Assembly: GCA_017556705.1 (NCBI GenBank)
Contig: JAFYMG010000005.1
Span: forward strand, 1 to 64,000
Origin: Paludibacteraceae bacterium
GTDB taxonomy: Bacteria > Bacteroidota > Bacteroidia > Bacteroidales > Paludibacteraceae
DNA: 64,000 bases
Reading direction: 5' to 3'
Part shown: one piece after another, positions 44,150-54,652 of the stretch
Position numbering within the stretch: position 1 is the stretch's first letter
Layout: every line of letters begins with the position of its first letter
Position numbers and translations under genes: made by a program
The notes under the pieces: generated by a model
The model's input: only the letters and a program-made list of their open reading frames with translations
What the model was told of the DNA's origin: nothing
Databases searched by the model: none

Positions 44150-47100
44150 TTATTCCATTGTGATTGAGAGAGCGAGACCTTGCAACTCGTGCAGCAATAC
44201 GTTGAGTGACTCTGGCAAGCCTGGAGTAGGCATTGACTCACCCTTAACGATTGCCTCGTAGGTACGTGCACGACCTGTTACGTCGTCTGACTTAACTGTG
44301 AGGATCTCTTGCAGGATATGGGCAGCACCGTGTGCCTCAAGTGCCCAAACCTCCATCTCACCAAAACGTTGACCACCGAACTGAGCTTTACCACCCAATG
44401 GTTGTTGAGTAATCAAGCTGTAAGGACCGATAGAACGAGCGTGCATCTTATCGTCAACCATGTGACCGAGCTTCATGAAGTAGGTAACACCTACGGTAGC
44501 CTTTTGGTCGAATGGCTCACCAGTACCACCATCGTACAACTGAGTCTTACCAGCACGTGGGAGACCAGCCTTGTCGGTCCACTCGTTGAGTGAATCCAAG
44601 GTACAGCCGTCGAAGATAGGAGTAGCGAACTTAACGCCGAGCTCCTTACCTGCCCAACCGAGGACAGCCTCGAAGATCTGACCGATGTTCATACGAGAAG
44701 GCACACCCAGTGGGTTCAAGACAATATCTACTGGAGTACCATCAGCCAAGAATGGCATATCCTCTACGCGAACAATCTTAGATACGATACCCTTGTTACC
44801 GTGACGACCTGCCATCTTATCACCTACGCGGATTTTACGACGCTTAGCGATATATACCTTAGCCATCTCGATGATACCGTTTGGCAACTCATCACCGATT
44901 GTGAGGTTGAACTTCTCGCGCTTGAGCTGAGCATCCATCTCTTTGTGCTTAGCGATATAGTTCATGATACAACGGCAAACCAAATCGTTGGTGTGCTCAT
45001 CCTCAGTCCAACTAGCCAACATCACTGACATATAGTCGATGTTTTGCAAGCGCTCTGCGGTAAACTCCAAGCCCTTAGCCACTACGTCGGTATTTGCATA
45101 ATCCTTCACGCCAGCAGATACATGCTTCTTGAGCAATACAACCAATTTCTCAACCAAGAGGTTCTTGAGTTGCTCTGCCTTCACTTGGAATTGAGCATCC
45201 AATTTAGCCATTGTCTCGCGGTCCTCAAGCTTTTGCTTGCGGTCCTTGATGGCTTTCTTATAAAGGTTCTTGCCAATAACCACACCACTGAGTGATGGAG
45301 TAGCTTTCAAAGAAGCATCCTTCACGTCACCAGCCTTGTCACCGAAGATAGCCTTCAAGAGTTTCTCCTCTGGTGAAGGGTCTGACTCTCCCTTAGGAGT
45401 AATCTTACCTACGATGATATCGCCTGGATTAACGTGAGCACCGATACGAATAATACCATTCTCGTCCAAATCCTTGGTAGCTTCCTCACTTACGTTTGGA
45501 ATATCAGCTGTGAACTCCTCCATACCACGTTTGGTCTCGCGCACCTCCAAAAGTTGCTCTACCACGTGAACAGAAGTAAACATATCCTCACGAACGATGC
45601 GCTCGCTAAGCACGATAGCATCCTCGTAGTTGTAACCCTTCCAAGGAATATAAGCTACTTTCAAGTTCTTACCAAGTGCCAACTCACCGTTCTCGGTAGC
45701 ATAACCCTCAGTAAGGATTTGACCTTCAGTCACCTTGTCGCCCTTGCGAACAATTGGACGGAGGTCAATAGTAGTATTTTGGTTAGTACGTTGGAACTTA
45801 GGTAACTTGTACTCTTTCTCTGAACTCTCGAATGAGATAAACTCTTCCTCTTTGTTGCGAGCATAGTTGATAACAATCTTATCAGCATCTACATATGTCA
45901 CAACACCATCGCCCTCAGCCATGATTTGAGTACGAGAGTCTTGAATCAACTGTGCCTCAATTCCAGTACCTACGATAGGAGCCTCACTGCGGAGCAATGG
46001 TACACCCTGGCGCATCATGTTGGATCCCATCAATGCACGGTTAGCATCGTCGTGCTCCAAGAATGGAATCAAAGAAGCAGCGATAGAAGCGATCTGTGAT
46101 GGAGAAACGTCCATCAAATTCACCTCAGATGGAGCCACCACTGGGAAATCAGCCTCAAGACGAGATTTTACCTTGGTACGGATAAACTTACCATCCTTAT
46201 CCAATGGAGCATTACCTTGCGCTACAATTGCTTGCTCCTCATCCTCTGCGGTGTAATAAGTAACATCTTCGTTATTCAAGTTCACTTGACCATTCTCCAC
46301 CTTACGATATGGAGTCTCAATAAATCCTAGATCATTGATTTTCGCATACACGCAAAGAGAAGAAATCAAACCGATGTTTGGACCCTCAGGAGTCTCAATT
46401 GGACACAGACGGCCATAGTGAGTATAGTGTACGTCACGAACCTCAAAACCAGCACGATCACGACTCAAACCACCAGGACCGAGCGCTGACATACGACGCT
46501 TGTGGGTAATCTCAGCCAATGGGTTTTGTTGATCCATGAACTGAGAAAGAGCATTGGTACCAAAGTATGAATTGATTACACTAGAGATAGCTTTAGCATT
46601 AATCAAGTCAGTTGGAGTAAATACCTCAGTGTCGCGCACGTTCATACGCTCACGGATGGTACGCGCCATACGCGCCAAGCCAATACCAAATTGATTATAC
46701 AATTGCTCACCTACAGTACGAACACGACGGTTACTCAAGTGATCGATATCATCTACCTCTGCATTAGAGTTGATGAGCTGAACCAAATACTTGATAATCT
46801 CAATCATATCTTCCTTAGTCAAAGTGCGAGTTTCCATTGGAATCTCCATATTCAACTTACGGTTGATACGATAACGACCCACCTCGCCCAAATCATAGCG
46901 CTTCTCAGAGAAGAAGAGATTATGAATAGTCTCACGAGCTGTTGCATCATCAGCAGGCTCTGCGTTACGCAACTGACGGTAAATATATAGCACCGCCTCT
47001 TTTTCTGTGTGCGATGGATCTTTTTGCAGAGTATTGAAGATGATAGAGAAATCTGACTCATTAGCCTCTTCCTTGTGGAGCAAGATGGTCTTAGTACCTG

Positions 47101-47962
47101 ATTCCAAAATCTCCTCACACAATTCTGCAGTCAATACAGTTTCGCGCTCAATGATCACCTCATTACGCTCAATAGTAACAACCTCACCAGTATCCTCATC
47201 TACAAAATCTTCAGCCCAAGCCTTGAGTACGTTACCAGCCAAAGTACGACCAACTACAGCCTCCAAGTTATCCTTGGTGCACTTGATCTCTTCAGCCAAA
47301 CCGAAGCAATCCAAGATATCCTTATCACTCTCAAAACCAATTGCACGCAACAATGTAGTTACAGGTAATTTCTTCTTACGGTCAATGTAAGCATACATCA
47401 CACGGTTGATATCTGTCGCAAACTCAATCCATGAACCACGGAATGGGATAATACGAGCAGAATACAACTTAGTTCCGTTCGAGTGCATCGAAGTACCAAA
47501 GAATACACCTGGAGAACGGTGCAACTGACTAACAATCACACGTTCTGCTCCATTGATCACAAATGTACCCTTAGGTGTCATATATGGGATATTACCCAAG
47601 AACACCTCCTGCATTACAGGCTCAAAATCTTCGTGATCAGGATCAGTACAAGTCAAAAATAACTTTGCCTTCAAAGGCACACTGTAGGTCAAACCGCGGA
47701 GCAAACACTCCTCAATCGAATAACGAGGAGGATCGATGTGGTAATCCAAGAACTCCAAAGTAAAGTTGTTGCGAGTGTCTTGAATTGGGAAGTTCTCCGA
47801 GAAAACCTTAAATAAACCTTCCGTATGACGAACCTCAGGTGTAGAATCCATTTGGAAAAAATCATGGAAGGATTTCAATTGAATTTCCAGAAAATCAGGA
47901 TATGGCATATGCTTTTGCATCGCCGAAAAATTGATTCGCTGGTTTTGTTTTTGATTTGCCAT
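44150..47962 (-). CDS. rpoB: RNA polymerase subunit beta
   Basis: 1270 residues, full length. The rifampicin-binding region ([16 protein letters not shown], then [20 protein letters not shown]) has the wild-type-like Asp, His and Ser residues. The C-terminal flap/clamp motifs ([36 protein letters not shown]) are intact. It is separated from rplL by 212 bp with a hairpin that may attenuate transcription. Confidence 0.99.
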   Translation of the reverse strand: MANQKQNQRINFSAMQKHMPYPDFLEIQLKSFHDFFQMDSTPEVRHTEGLFKVFSENFPIQDTRNNFTLEFLDYHIDPPRYSIEECLLRGLTYSVPLKAKLFLTCTDPDHEDFEPVMQEVFLGNIPYMTPKGTFVINGAERVIVSQLHRSPGVFFGTSMHSNGTKLYSARIIPFRGSWIEFATDINRVMYAYIDRKKKLPVTTLLRAIGFESDKDILDCFGLAEEIKCTKDNLEAVVGRTLAGNVLKAWAEDFVDEDTGEVVTIERNEVIIERETVLTAELCEEILESGTKTILLHKEEANESDFSIIFNTLQKDPSHTEKEAVLYIYRQLRNAEPADDATARETIHNLFFSEKRYDLGEVGRYRINRKLNMEIPMETRTLTKEDMIEIIKYLVQLINSNAEVDDIDHLSNRRVRTVGEQLYNQFGIGLARMARTIRERMNVRDTEVFTPTDLINAKAISSVINSYFGTNALSQFMDQQNPLAEITHKRRMSALGPGGLSRDRAGFEVRDVHYTHYGRLCPIETPEGPNIGLISSLCVYAKINDLGFIETPYRKVENGQVNLNNEDVTYYTAEDEEQAIVAQGNAPLDKDGKFIRTKVKSRLEADFPVVAPSEVNLMDVSPSQIASIAASLIPFLEHDDANRALMGSNMMRQGVPLLRSEAPIVGTGIEAQLIQDSRTQIMAEGDGVVTYVDADKIVINYARNKEEEFISFESSEKEYKLPKFQRTNQNTTIDLRPIVRKGDKVTEGQILTEGYATENGELALGKNLKVAYIPWKGYNYEDAIVLSERIVREDMFTSVHVVEQLLEVRETKRGMEEFTADIPNVSEEATKDLDENGIIRIGAHVNPGDIIVGKITPKGESDPSPEEKLLKAIFGDKAGDVKDASLKATPSLSGVVIGKNLYKKAIKDRKQKLEDRETMAKLDAQFQVKAEQLKNLLVEKLVVLLKKHVSAGVKDYANTDVVAKGLEFTAERLQNIDYMSVMLASWTEDEHTNDLVCRCIMNYIAKHKEMDAQLKREKFNLTIGDELPNGIIEMAKVYIAKRRKIRVGDKMAGRHGNKGIVSKIVRVEDMPFLADGTPVDIVLNPLGVPSRMNIGQIFEAVLGWAGKELGVKFATPIFDGCTLDSLNEWTDKAGLPRAGKTQLYDGGTGEPFDQKATVGVTYFMKLGHMVDDKMHARSIGPYSLITQQPLGGKAQFGGQRFGEMEVWALEAHGAAHILQEILTVKSDDVTGRARTYEAIVKGESMPTPGLPESLNVLLHELQGLALSITME

Positions 47963-48014
47963 TTAATTTTATGGTTTTATATGTTTCAAAATTTTAAACG
48001 TCTGATAATTAACT

Positions 48015-48028
48015 ATTTAGATCTAAAT
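48015..48028. other. 14-bp perfect palindrome upstream of rpoB
   Basis: ATTTAGATCTAAAT, 52 bp upstream of the rpoB start. Could be a dimeric-protein binding site; no known operator recognised. Confidence 0.3.
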
Positions 48029-48122
48029 AAATGGTTTTGTATTTTCAATATTTTAACAATAACCGCACAATTTTTATCAGACTTTAACATTTTTTTAACA
48101 TTACATCCTATTCAGAGAAAAA

Positions 48123-48151
48123 GGTTTAGACCCCTTTTCAGGGTCTAAACC
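48123..48151 (-). terminator. Attenuator-like hairpin between rplL and rpoB
   Basis: GGTTTAGACCC (48123-48133) pairs perfectly with 48141-48151; loop of seven. On the minus strand it is followed by TTTTTC, so it looks like a rho-independent terminator 23 bp after rplL. Since rpoB and rpoC follow in the same direction, partial termination would lower polymerase synthesis relative to L7/L12, as is known at this junction in other bacteria. Confidence 0.8.
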
Positions 48152-48174
48152 TAACATTATTAAGTACGGTGGTA

Positions 48175-48555
48175 TTACTTCAACTCTACCTCTGCACCTA
48201 CCTCCTCAAGAGCTTTCTTGAGAGCCTCAGCAGTAGCTTTATCTACACCTTCCTTAACGTTTGCAGGAGCTGCATCTACGATGTCCTTAGCTTCCTTCAA
48301 ACCAAGACCGGTTTGCTCTTTAACTGCCTTAACTACTTGGAGCTTGTTAGCACCAGCTGATTTCAAAACAACATCAAAAGATGTCTTCTCCTCAGCTGCA
48401 GGAGCTTCAGCACCAGCTGCAGGGCCAGCAGCAACTGCAACAGCTGCAGCTGCAGGTTCAATACCATACTCCTCTTTCAAAATTTGAGCGAGTTCATTAA
48501 CTTCCTTAACTGTAAGGTTTACTAATTGTTCAGCAAAAGCTTTCAAATCTGCCAT
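48175..48555 (-). CDS. rplL: 50S ribosomal protein L7/L12
   Basis: 126 residues. Short helical N-terminal dimerisation domain, Ala/Pro-rich hinge (about 33-55), and the conserved C-terminal domain with [15 protein letters not shown], which contacts translation factors. Follows rplJ, the usual stalk partner, by 104 bp. Confidence 0.98.
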   Translation of the reverse strand: MADLKAFAEQLVNLTVKEVNELAQILKEEYGIEPAAAAVAVAAGPAAGAEAPAAEEKTSFDVVLKSAGANKLQVVKAVKEQTGLGLKEAKDIVDAAPANVKEGVDKATAEALKKALEEVGAEVELK

Positions 48556-48659
48556 TGTTGTATAATTTTAAAGTGTTATTTTTTAATGTTAATTAGTTTG
48601 TGCCTTCCTTCGGTACACCTTCAGGATCCCTACGGGCGGCGATTGTTTTTGTTTGCTGA

Positions 48660-49193
48660 TTACTCAGCGCGCTCACCCAGCGTTTTCAACACGCCGTGGA
48701 TCGTAGTACCTCCAGATTGGAGTGCAGAAACAACGTTCTTTGCAGGAGATTGGAGCAATGCAACCAAATCTGCAATGAGTTCGTTCTTCGACTTGATTGT
48801 TGAGAGGAAATCCAAGTTTTGAGCACCTACATATACTGTCTCTTCTACGTAAGCAGCCTTCAATTGTGGCTTAGCCTCTTCTTTATTCTTCTCTTTCTTG
48901 GTAAACTCCTTGATCAATTTTGCAGGAGCGTTACCAGTATTTGAGAGCATCAAGGCGGTGTTACCTTTCAACGCAGCAAAAATAGCCTCGTCGATACCCT
49001 TAGCCTCAAGAGCCTTCTGGAGCAATGTATTCTTTGCCACCAACAGCTTAACGTCCTTCTTGAAGCACTCGCGACGCAATGCGCTAGTCTTCTCAGCGTT
49101 CAAACCTTCAATGTTGGTGATATAGAAATGTGCATATTGCTCGAGTTGCTCACCAAGGAGGGCAATAATCGCGGTTTTATCTTCCTTCTTCAT
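48660..49193 (-). CDS. rplJ: 50S ribosomal protein L10
   Basis: 177 residues, base of the L7/L12 stalk. N-terminal rRNA/L11-binding domain with KDVKLLVAKNTLLQKAL, and C-terminal helix for L7/L12 dimers. Starts 21 bp after rplA, so the 104-bp spacer to rplL, not the spacer before rplJ, is the larger gap in this operon. Confidence 0.97.
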   Translation of the reverse strand: MKKEDKTAIIALLGEQLEQYAHFYITNIEGLNAEKTSALRRECFKKDVKLLVAKNTLLQKALEAKGIDEAIFAALKGNTALMLSNTGNAPAKLIKEFTKKEKNKEEAKPQLKAAYVEETVYVGAQNLDFLSTIKSKNELIADLVALLQSPAKNVVSALQSGGTTIHGVLKTLGERAE

Positions 49194-49214
49194 AATTCTC
49201 TTTTGTTTTTAAAA

Positions 49215-49907
49215 TTACTCAGCTGATTTTGGGTCAACCTTAATACCTTGACTCATTGTACTGGAAAGATAAATACTCTTGATATAAGTACCTTTGCTTA
49301 CTGCAGGTTTCAACTTGATGAGAGTTTGGATAAACTCGTTTGCGTTTTGTGCAATCGCCTCTGGAGTAAAGCTAACTTTACCGATTGAGGTGTGTACAAT
49401 ACCAAATTTATCCACCTTGAAGTCAATCTTACCTTGCTTAACCTCTTTAACAGCCTTAGCAACATCCATGGTTACTGTACCTGATTTTGGGTTAGGCATA
49501 AGACCGCGAGGACCAAGTACGCGACCGAGAGCACCAATCTTACCCATGATTTGTGGTTGAGTGATAATCACGTCGATGTCAGTCCAACCGCCTTTGATCT
49601 TCTCAATATACTCATCCAAACCTACATAATCAGCACCTGCCTCTTTTGCAGCTGCCTCTTGGTCGGGAGTACACAATGCAAGAACGCGAACCTCTTTACC
49701 TGTACCGTTTGGCAAACTTACCACGCCACGAACCATTTGGTTTGCCTTACGTGGGTCTACGCCAAGACGTACATCGATATCTACGCTAGCATCGAACTTT
49801 GTAGTGGTGATCTCTTTCACCAATGCAGCAGCCTCTGCTACTGTATAGAGCTTACCTGCTTCAATCTTCTCAGCAGCAAGCTTTTGATTTTTTGTCAATT
49901 TTGCCAT
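49215..49907 (-). CDS. rplA: 50S ribosomal protein L1
   Basis: 230 residues. The L1 signature is near [27 protein letters not shown] residues at about 121-143, here complete, followed by GTVT. L1 forms the mobile stalk at the E site and in many bacteria represses its own operon by binding the leader. It follows rplK by 19 bp. Confidence 0.98.
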   Translation of the reverse strand: MAKLTKNQKLAAEKIEAGKLYTVAEAAALVKEITTTKFDASVDIDVRLGVDPRKANQMVRGVVSLPNGTGKEVRVLALCTPDQEAAAKEAGADYVGLDEYIEKIKGGWTDIDVIITQPQIMGKIGALGRVLGPRGLMPNPKSGTVTMDVAKAVKEVKQGKIDFKVDKFGIVHTSIGKVSFTPEAIAQNANEFIQTLIKLKPAVSKGTYIKSIYLSSTMSQGIKVDPKSAE

Positions 49908-49926
49908 AATAGTGATTGAAGTTTAA

Positions 49927-50349
49927 TTATTTAACGGTAATACCCATACTACGTGCTGTACCCTTAACCATCGAGATGGCGCTTTCTACGGTAAAGCAGT
50001 TCAAATCGACCATCTTGTCGGTTGCAATCGCAACAACTTGCTCCTCAGTAATGGTTGCTACTTTGTTACGGTTTGGCTGGCTTGAACCAGATTTCACCTT
50101 AGCAGCCTCCAACAACTGTACTGCTACAGGAGGAGTCTTTACAATAAAGTCGAATGTTTTGTCAGCGTAAACAGTAATCACAACAGGCAATACCTTACCT
50201 GCCTTTTCCTGCGTTCTGGCATTGAATTGTTTACAAAACTCCATGATGTTCACACCCTTAGAACCCAATGCAGGACCTACTGGAGGTGATGGGTTAGCAG
50301 CGCCACCCTTGATCTGGAGCTTAATAAATCCAGCAATTTCTTTAGCCAT
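49927..50349 (-). CDS. rplK: 50S ribosomal protein L11
   Basis: 140 residues. N-terminal [15 protein letters not shown] with the proline-rich site of thiostrepton interaction, C-terminal rRNA-binding domain ending ARSMGITVK. Part of the GTPase-associated centre. Follows nusG by 83 bp. Confidence 0.98.
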   Translation of the reverse strand: MAKEIAGFIKLQIKGGAANPSPPVGPALGSKGVNIMEFCKQFNARTQEKAGKVLPVVITVYADKTFDFIVKTPPVAVQLLEAAKVKSGSSQPNRNKVATITEEQVVAIATDKMVDLNCFTVESAISMVKGTARSMGITVK

Positions 50350-50432
50350 AATTCTTTTTTTGTTTTACTTTGTTAATAGTTTTATTTTAATAAGAAACTA
50401 TCGAGTAGTACAACGGCCCGTAACAGTGCCTC

Positions 50433-50984
50433 CTACTCCTTTGCTACTTGATCGTAACCCAACTCCAACGGAGTCTGACGATCGAAGATTGTAACAACCA
50501 CCTTGAGCTTACGTTTGTCTGCTGCAACCTCATTGATCACACCTTCAAAACCATTGAAAGGACCATCCGTCACCTTAACATGCTCACCTACCAAGAACGT
50601 CTCATCCAATACCGCTTCTATAGCAGCATCATCCACCTCACCTACAAGGCGATTAACCTCAGCTTGGGGTACTGGTTTGGGCTTAATGGTTGACTTACCG
50701 TCACTCAAAAAGCCTAACACATTTGGAATGTTACGCAACAAAGGATAGCACTCATCAGTCAAGTTACACTCAACCAATACATAGCCCGGAAGCATATTGC
50801 GCTCTTTAATCACGCGCTTATTTCCACGCAATGCCACCACTTTCTCCGTAGGAATCAAGACTTGTGAAACATACTCCTTAAACAACGTAGAAGTCACCAA
50901 GGCACCTTCGATATACTCTTTTACCTTGTTCTCCTTACCACTTATCGCACGGAGCACATACCACTTGTAATTGCTTTCAGCCAT
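50433..50984 (-). CDS. nusG: Transcription antitermination factor NusG
   Basis: 183 residues from ATG 50984 (MAESNYKWYVLRAISGKE). NGN domain over about 1-110 and C-terminal KOW domain with VTDGPFNGFEGVINEV. It couples RNA polymerase with ribosomes or Rho. A TTG two codons upstream is less likely as start. Lies 22 bp after secE. Confidence 0.97.
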   Translation of the reverse strand: MAESNYKWYVLRAISGKENKVKEYIEGALVTSTLFKEYVSQVLIPTEKVVALRGNKRVIKERNMLPGYVLVECNLTDECYPLLRNIPNVLGFLSDGKSTIKPKPVPQAEVNRLVGEVDDAAIEAVLDETFLVGEHVKVTDGPFNGFEGVINEVAADKRKLKVVVTIFDRQTPLELGYDQVAKE

Positions 50985-51006
50985 ATCCAATTTCCTTTTT
51001 AACAGA

Positions 51007-51195
51007 TTAGAACAAGCTGTAAATCAATGTCATGATTTTGTCAAAGCTAAAATCCATGAGCCATACTACGAGCGCCAGTATTATGGAAGCAATCAACACT
51101 AGCACTGCACTCTTGGACAACTCCTTACGAGTAGGCCAGCTCACCTTGTGAACCAACTCTACGTAAGACTCTTTTAGATTATCTACAAACTTCAT
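51007..51195 (-). CDS. secE: Preprotein translocase subunit SecE
   Basis: 62 residues from ATG 51195 (MKFVDNLKESYVELVHKVSW). Short-form SecE: amphipathic helix with the conserved WPTRKEL, then one membrane helix (about 28-48). Part of SecYEG. A longer frame from a TTG at 51234 adds 13 polar residues with no family support. Between tRNA-Trp and nusG, the standard location. Confidence 0.93.
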   Translation of the reverse strand: MKFVDNLKESYVELVHKVSWPTRKELSKSAVLVLIASIILALVVWLMDFSFDKIMTLIYSLF

Positions 51196-51288
51196 ATCAG
51201 TAGTTGTTTTTCTATTGTACTTATCTTGCGCCAAACATCTGGCCTCAACTACTGTTGAAGTCAGATGGAAGCTATTTTAATGTAACAG

Positions 51289-51359
51289 CACGGAAGGCAG
51301 GAATCGAACCCACATTGACGGTTTTGGAGACCGCTCTCTTACCATTAGAGGACTTCCGT
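51289..51359 (-). tRNA. tRNA-Trp (anticodon CCA)
   Basis: Acceptor stem ACGGAAG/CTTCCGT with discriminator G, D-arm CTCTAATGGTAAGAG, anticodon loop CTCCAAA within stem CGGT/ACCG, and T-arm with GTTCGATTC. No CCA is encoded. It lies between tuf and secE, the classic position. Confidence 0.96.
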
Positions 51360-51363
51360 AAGT

Positions 51364-51391
51364 GATTGCCGAAGCCGTAACTCCGGCAATC
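51364..51391 (-). other. Hairpin between tuf and tRNA-Trp
   Basis: GATTGCCG (51364-51371) pairs with CGGCAATC (51384-51391). No T-run follows on the minus strand before the tRNA, so an RNA-processing site is more likely than a terminator. Confidence 0.5.
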
Positions 51392-51410
51392 TTTATCGTT
51401 GACCTAAATA

Positions 51411-52598
51411 TTAGTCAATCAAACCAGTAATCTGACCAGAACCTACGGTACGACCACCCTCGCGGATAGCGAAACGAAGACCCTCAGAGCAAGCAACTGG
51501 GTAGATCAACTTAACGGTGATCTCCAAGTTGTCACCTGGCATTACCATCTCAGTACCCTCTGGCAAAGTGATCTCGCCAGTTACGTCCATAGTACGGATG
51601 TAGAATTGTGGACGATAGTGGTTGTGGAATGGAGTGTGACGGCCACCTTCCTCTTTCTTCAAGATATAAACAGAAGCCTTGAACTCGCTATATGGTTTAA
51701 CAACACCTGGGTGGGTGATAACCATACCACGACGAACCTCGTCTTTGTCAATACCACGGAGCAACAAACCTACGTTATCACCAGCCTCACCTTGGTCGAG
51801 CAACTTACGGAACATCTCAACACCAGTTACAACTGACTTCTTGCCCTCAGCGCCGAGACCGATCAATTGGATCTCATCACCAACCTTAACGATACCTGTC
51901 TCAATACGACCTGTTGCTACAGTACCACGACCAGTAATTGAGAATACGTCCTCAACTGGCATCAAGAATGGTTTGTCAACAGCACGTGGAGGAAGTTGGA
52001 TCCAAGTATCGCAAGCTTCCATCAACTCCATAACTTTATCCTCCCACTCTGGAACTGCGTTCAACGCACCAAGAGCAGAACCACGGATGATAGGAGTATT
52101 GTCGCCGTCGAACTCATAGAATGAAAGAAGCTCACGCATCTCCATCTCAACGAGATCCAACATCTCAGCGTCATCAACAAGGTCGCACTTGTTCATAAAT
52201 ACAACCAATGAAGGAACGTTCACCTGACGAGCCAAAAGGATGTGCTCACGTGTTTGAGGCATAGGACCATCAGTAGCAGCTACTACGATGATTGCGCCGT
52301 CCATTTGAGCAGCACCAGTAACCATGTTCTTTACGTAGTCAGCGTGACCAGGGCAGTCAACGTGAGCGTAGTGACGGTTAGCAGTTTGATACTCAACGTG
52401 TGCAGTGTTGATAGTAATACCACGCTCTTTCTCCTCTGGAGCATTGTCGATAGAGTCGAATGAACGAAGCTCAGAAAGACCTTTAGCAGCCAATACAGTG
52501 GTAATAGCAGCGGTCAAAGTAGTTTTACCGTGATCAACGTGACCAATTGTACCAATGTTCACGTGTGGTTTCGAACGGTCAAATTTTTCTTTTGCCAT
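51411..52598 (-). CDS. tuf: Elongation factor Tu
   Basis: 395 residues. GTPase motifs [18 protein letters not shown] and NKCD are intact, with domains 2 and 3 complete ([26 protein letters not shown]). Delivers aminoacyl-tRNA to the ribosome. Encoded between the four-tRNA cluster and tRNA-Trp; no terminator separates them, so tRNAs and tuf are probably one transcript as in many bacteria. The only tuf copy in the window. Confidence 0.99.
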   Translation of the reverse strand: MAKEKFDRSKPHVNIGTIGHVDHGKTTLTAAITTVLAAKGLSELRSFDSIDNAPEEKERGITINTAHVEYQTANRHYAHVDCPGHADYVKNMVTGAAQMDGAIIVVAATDGPMPQTREHILLARQVNVPSLVVFMNKCDLVDDAEMLDLVEMEMRELLSFYEFDGDNTPIIRGSALGALNAVPEWEDKVMELMEACDTWIQLPPRAVDKPFLMPVEDVFSITGRGTVATGRIETGIVKVGDEIQLIGLGAEGKKSVVTGVEMFRKLLDQGEAGDNVGLLLRGIDKDEVRRGMVITHPGVVKPYSEFKASVYILKKEEGGRHTPFHNHYRPQFYIRTMDVTGEITLPEGTEMVMPGDNLEITVKLIYPVACSEGLRFAIREGGRTVGSGQITGLID

Positions 52599-52729
52599 AA
52601 TTCTAGAATAATTTTTTAGTTATTAACGTTAATACTAATGTATTTTACAATTTCATTTTTTACACACCGCAATACTCCCATCTTCGCATTTCTGCTCCCG
52701 GAAGCACCTCACGGTATCGTAATCTTTTG

Positions 52730-52801
<72 letters not shown>

Positions 52802-52856
52802 AACACGAACTTCTGTTCGCCACTACTCGAATATACGAGTGTATAAATAAAAATCG

Positions 52857-52929
52857 AGCGGAAAACGGGGCTCAAACCCGCGACCCCCAGCTTGGAAGGC
52901 TAGTGCTCTATCGACTGAGCTATTTCCGC
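52857..52929 (-). tRNA. tRNA-Gly (anticodon TCC)
   Basis: Acceptor stem GCGGAAA/TTTCCGC, anticodon loop CTTCCAA within stem CTAGC/GCTGG, T-arm containing GTTTGAGCC. Third gene of the cluster. Confidence 0.95.
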
Positions 52930-52967
52930 GAATCAACCACGACTTCCGCGACGGTTATGTTTTTTTG

Positions 52968-53050
52968 TGGGAGCAGATGGATTCGAACCACCGAAGGTGA
53001 AAACCAGCAGATTTACAGTCTGCCCCATTTGGCCGCTCTGGAATACTCCC
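52968..53050 (-). tRNA. tRNA-Tyr (anticodon GTA)
   Basis: 83 nt with a long variable arm, as expected for bacterial tRNA-Tyr. Acceptor stem GGGAGTA/TGCTCCC, anticodon stem GCAGA/TCTGC with loop CTGTAAA, discriminator A. Confidence 0.95.
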
Positions 53051-53078
53051 AATATCTATTTCAATGTTCGTCTTTTGG

Positions 53079-53152
53079 AGCCTCTTGTCGGATTCGAACC
53101 AACGACCCCGAGATTACAAATCACGTGCTCTGGCCAACTGAGCTAAAGAGGC
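53079..53152 (-). tRNA. tRNA-Thr (anticodon TGT)
   Basis: Acceptor stem GCCTCTT/AAGAGGC; anticodon loop TTTGTAA within stem CGTGA/TCTCG that has one T-T mismatch. CCA is encoded at 53078-53076, unlike the other tRNAs of the cluster. First gene after the promoter. Confidence 0.94.
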
Positions 53153-53206
53153 GGGTCTTTCATGCTTTTTTGCCACGCCTTTTTACACGTCGGCGGAAAA
53201 GCGGTG

Positions 53207-53237
53207 CAAAGGTAGTGCTTTTTTTTTAACTGACAAA
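53207..53237 (-). promoter_or_regulatory. Promoter of the tRNA-tuf cluster
   Basis: Minus strand TTTG (53237-53234), 19-bp spacer, TACCTTTGC (53214-53206). It lies about 55 bp upstream of the first tRNA. Confidence 0.75.
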
Positions 53238-53283
53238 ATATTTTTCAAAAAAAATGCATTTTTACCTTCTTTTTTCATAAAAA

Positions 53284-53303
53284 GAGGGGCCAAACCGCCC
53301 CTC
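53284..53303 (-). terminator. Terminator of the xerC-hpf operon
   Basis: GAGGGGC pairs with GCCCCTC around a CAAACC loop, followed on the minus strand by TTTTT. Located 23 bp after the hpf stop. Confidence 0.85.
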
Positions 53304-53325
53304 AGCACTATAAATTATACCTATT

Positions 53326-53613
53326 TTATTTATCTTTGCGCTTTTCCAATTGTTTCTCTATTGCCTCCAAGCAATCATCTATTCCCTCCTCAAAGGTATC
53401 GCATACTTTTTGCGCAAACAACTCTGCGCCAAACCCCACTACGCGCACGTGCGTTTCCTTGTTAAGATTCGTCTCTGGCTTCACAACCGTCATTTGAATC
53501 TCCATCTCTGCGGACTCTGGAAGCAACTTCTCATAGCGCTTTGTCTTCTTCGCAATGTGTTTCTCGAGGCGTTCGGCAATCTCGAAGTTCACGGCTTTCA
53601 CGTTCAGTTTCAT
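53326..53613 (-). CDS. hpf: Ribosome hibernation-promoting factor (short HPF/RaiA family)
   Basis: 95 residues, short type without the C-terminal dimerisation domain. MKLNVKAVNFEIAERLEKHI is the start of the family, with ETHVRVVGFGAELFAQK in the second half. It binds the 30S decoding region in stationary phase and blocks translation. Encoded downstream of xerC, as is common in Bacteroidota. Confidence 0.93.
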   Translation of the reverse strand: MKLNVKAVNFEIAERLEKHIAKKTKRYEKLLPESAEMEIQMTVVKPETNLNKETHVRVVGFGAELFAQKVCDTFEEGIDDCLEAIEKQLEKRKDK

Positions 53614-53686
53614 AAGTCCTCCTTTTTTAAATTGGTTAAGTTTTTATATTATTACCAAGCCCCGCGGGGCTCTCTTTCTATCAGCA

Positions 53687-54616
53687 CTACTTCTTACTCC
53701 GCGGGTGAGCCACTTCGTAAATCTGCTTCACTTGTTCAAAGGTCGTGTGGGTATACACCTGCGTCGCCTCCAAACTCGAATGCCCCAACAATGTCTGTAT
53801 AGTCCGCACATCTGCGCCATTATTCAGCATCGTTGTCGCAAATGTATGCCTCAACACGTGAGGCGAATGCTTCTTCAGCGTACTCACATCACCCATACGC
53901 GCGCGTACTATATTATATATACCCGCAGCACCTAATGCCACCCACTCGCCATTTCTCTTTTTTCGCACAAGAAACGTGCCAAACGCTTCATATTCCAACA
54001 AAATTTCTCGTTTTACCCGCAAATATTCTTCTATCAACTTCGCCAATTGATCACCCATGGGCACCATCCGCTCTTTTCTGCGCTTTCCAAACACCCTAAT
54101 CTGCCTTCCTCGCACATCCACATCTTTATCTTCCAAAGCCGCCAGCTCCGCACGACGCATACCCGTCTGATACAACATCTCTACCAACAGATAATCCCGC
54201 ATAGCCAACAACCAATCCCCCTTATCCATTCCCTCATCATAACTCGGCACTTTATTTTGTTCCTTGAAGGCCTCCATCTCACTCTCGCGAAAAAATATCG
54301 GCAACGGTTTATTCACCTTTGGCAATATCACAGTACTCGTTATATTCACCCTCACCAATCCCAATCCAAGCAAAAATCGATACAAACTCTTCACCGCCGA
54401 CAATCGCCTCTTCACGCTACGCGCCGACTGACCCGATTCCAACATCTGCATCATCCAGCCCTTCACATCATCAGCATCCAACGGTTTGGGATCAAAATTC
54501 TCCACCGTCCAACCCAAATATCCGCACCACGCACGCAAGTCATCACCATACTCCTTCACCGTACGCGGAGAATACCTCTTCTCTATCGCAATATAATCCA
54601 AGAAACGCTTTATCAT
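53687..54616 (-). CDS. xerC: Tyrosine recombinase XerC/XerD
   Basis: 309 residues from the ATG at 54616 (MIKRFLDYIAIEKRYSPRTV). N-terminal SAM-like DNA-binding domain (about 1-95), catalytic domain with Arg in TGMRRAEL, HVLRHTFAT, LGHSSLEATQVYTH and the nucleophile Tyr in the last motif. Resolves chromosome dimers at dif with a partner recombinase. Located at the conserved place next to hpf and the tRNA-tuf cluster. The name xerC rests on context; XerD-type activity cannot be excluded. Confidence 0.9.
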   Translation of the reverse strand: MIKRFLDYIAIEKRYSPRTVKEYGDDLRAWCGYLGWTVENFDPKPLDADDVKGWMMQMLESGQSARSVKRRLSAVKSLYRFLLGLGLVRVNITSTVILPKVNKPLPIFFRESEMEAFKEQNKVPSYDEGMDKGDWLLAMRDYLLVEMLYQTGMRRAELAALEDKDVDVRGRQIRVFGKRRKERMVPMGDQLAKLIEEYLRVKREILLEYEAFGTFLVRKKRNGEWVALGAAGIYNIVRARMGDVSTLKKHSPHVLRHTFATTMLNNGADVRTIQTLLGHSSLEATQVYTHTTFEQVKQIYEVAHPRSKK

Positions 54617-54625
54617 ATACAAAAA

Positions 54626-54643
54626 CCTCCCCTATGGGGGAGG
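54626..54643 (-). terminator. Terminator between dnk1 and xerC
   Basis: CCTCCCC (54626-54632) pairs with GGGGAGG (54637-54643), followed by TTTTT on the minus strand. The xerC ATG is only about 10 bp beyond it, so xerC may depend on read-through. Confidence 0.75.
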
Positions 54644-54652
54644 CTAATTATG

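Noticed and set aside
51364..51391. Terminator between tuf and tRNA-Trp
   Set aside because: No T-run follows on the transcribed strand, and tRNA-Trp/secE would be left without an evident promoter.
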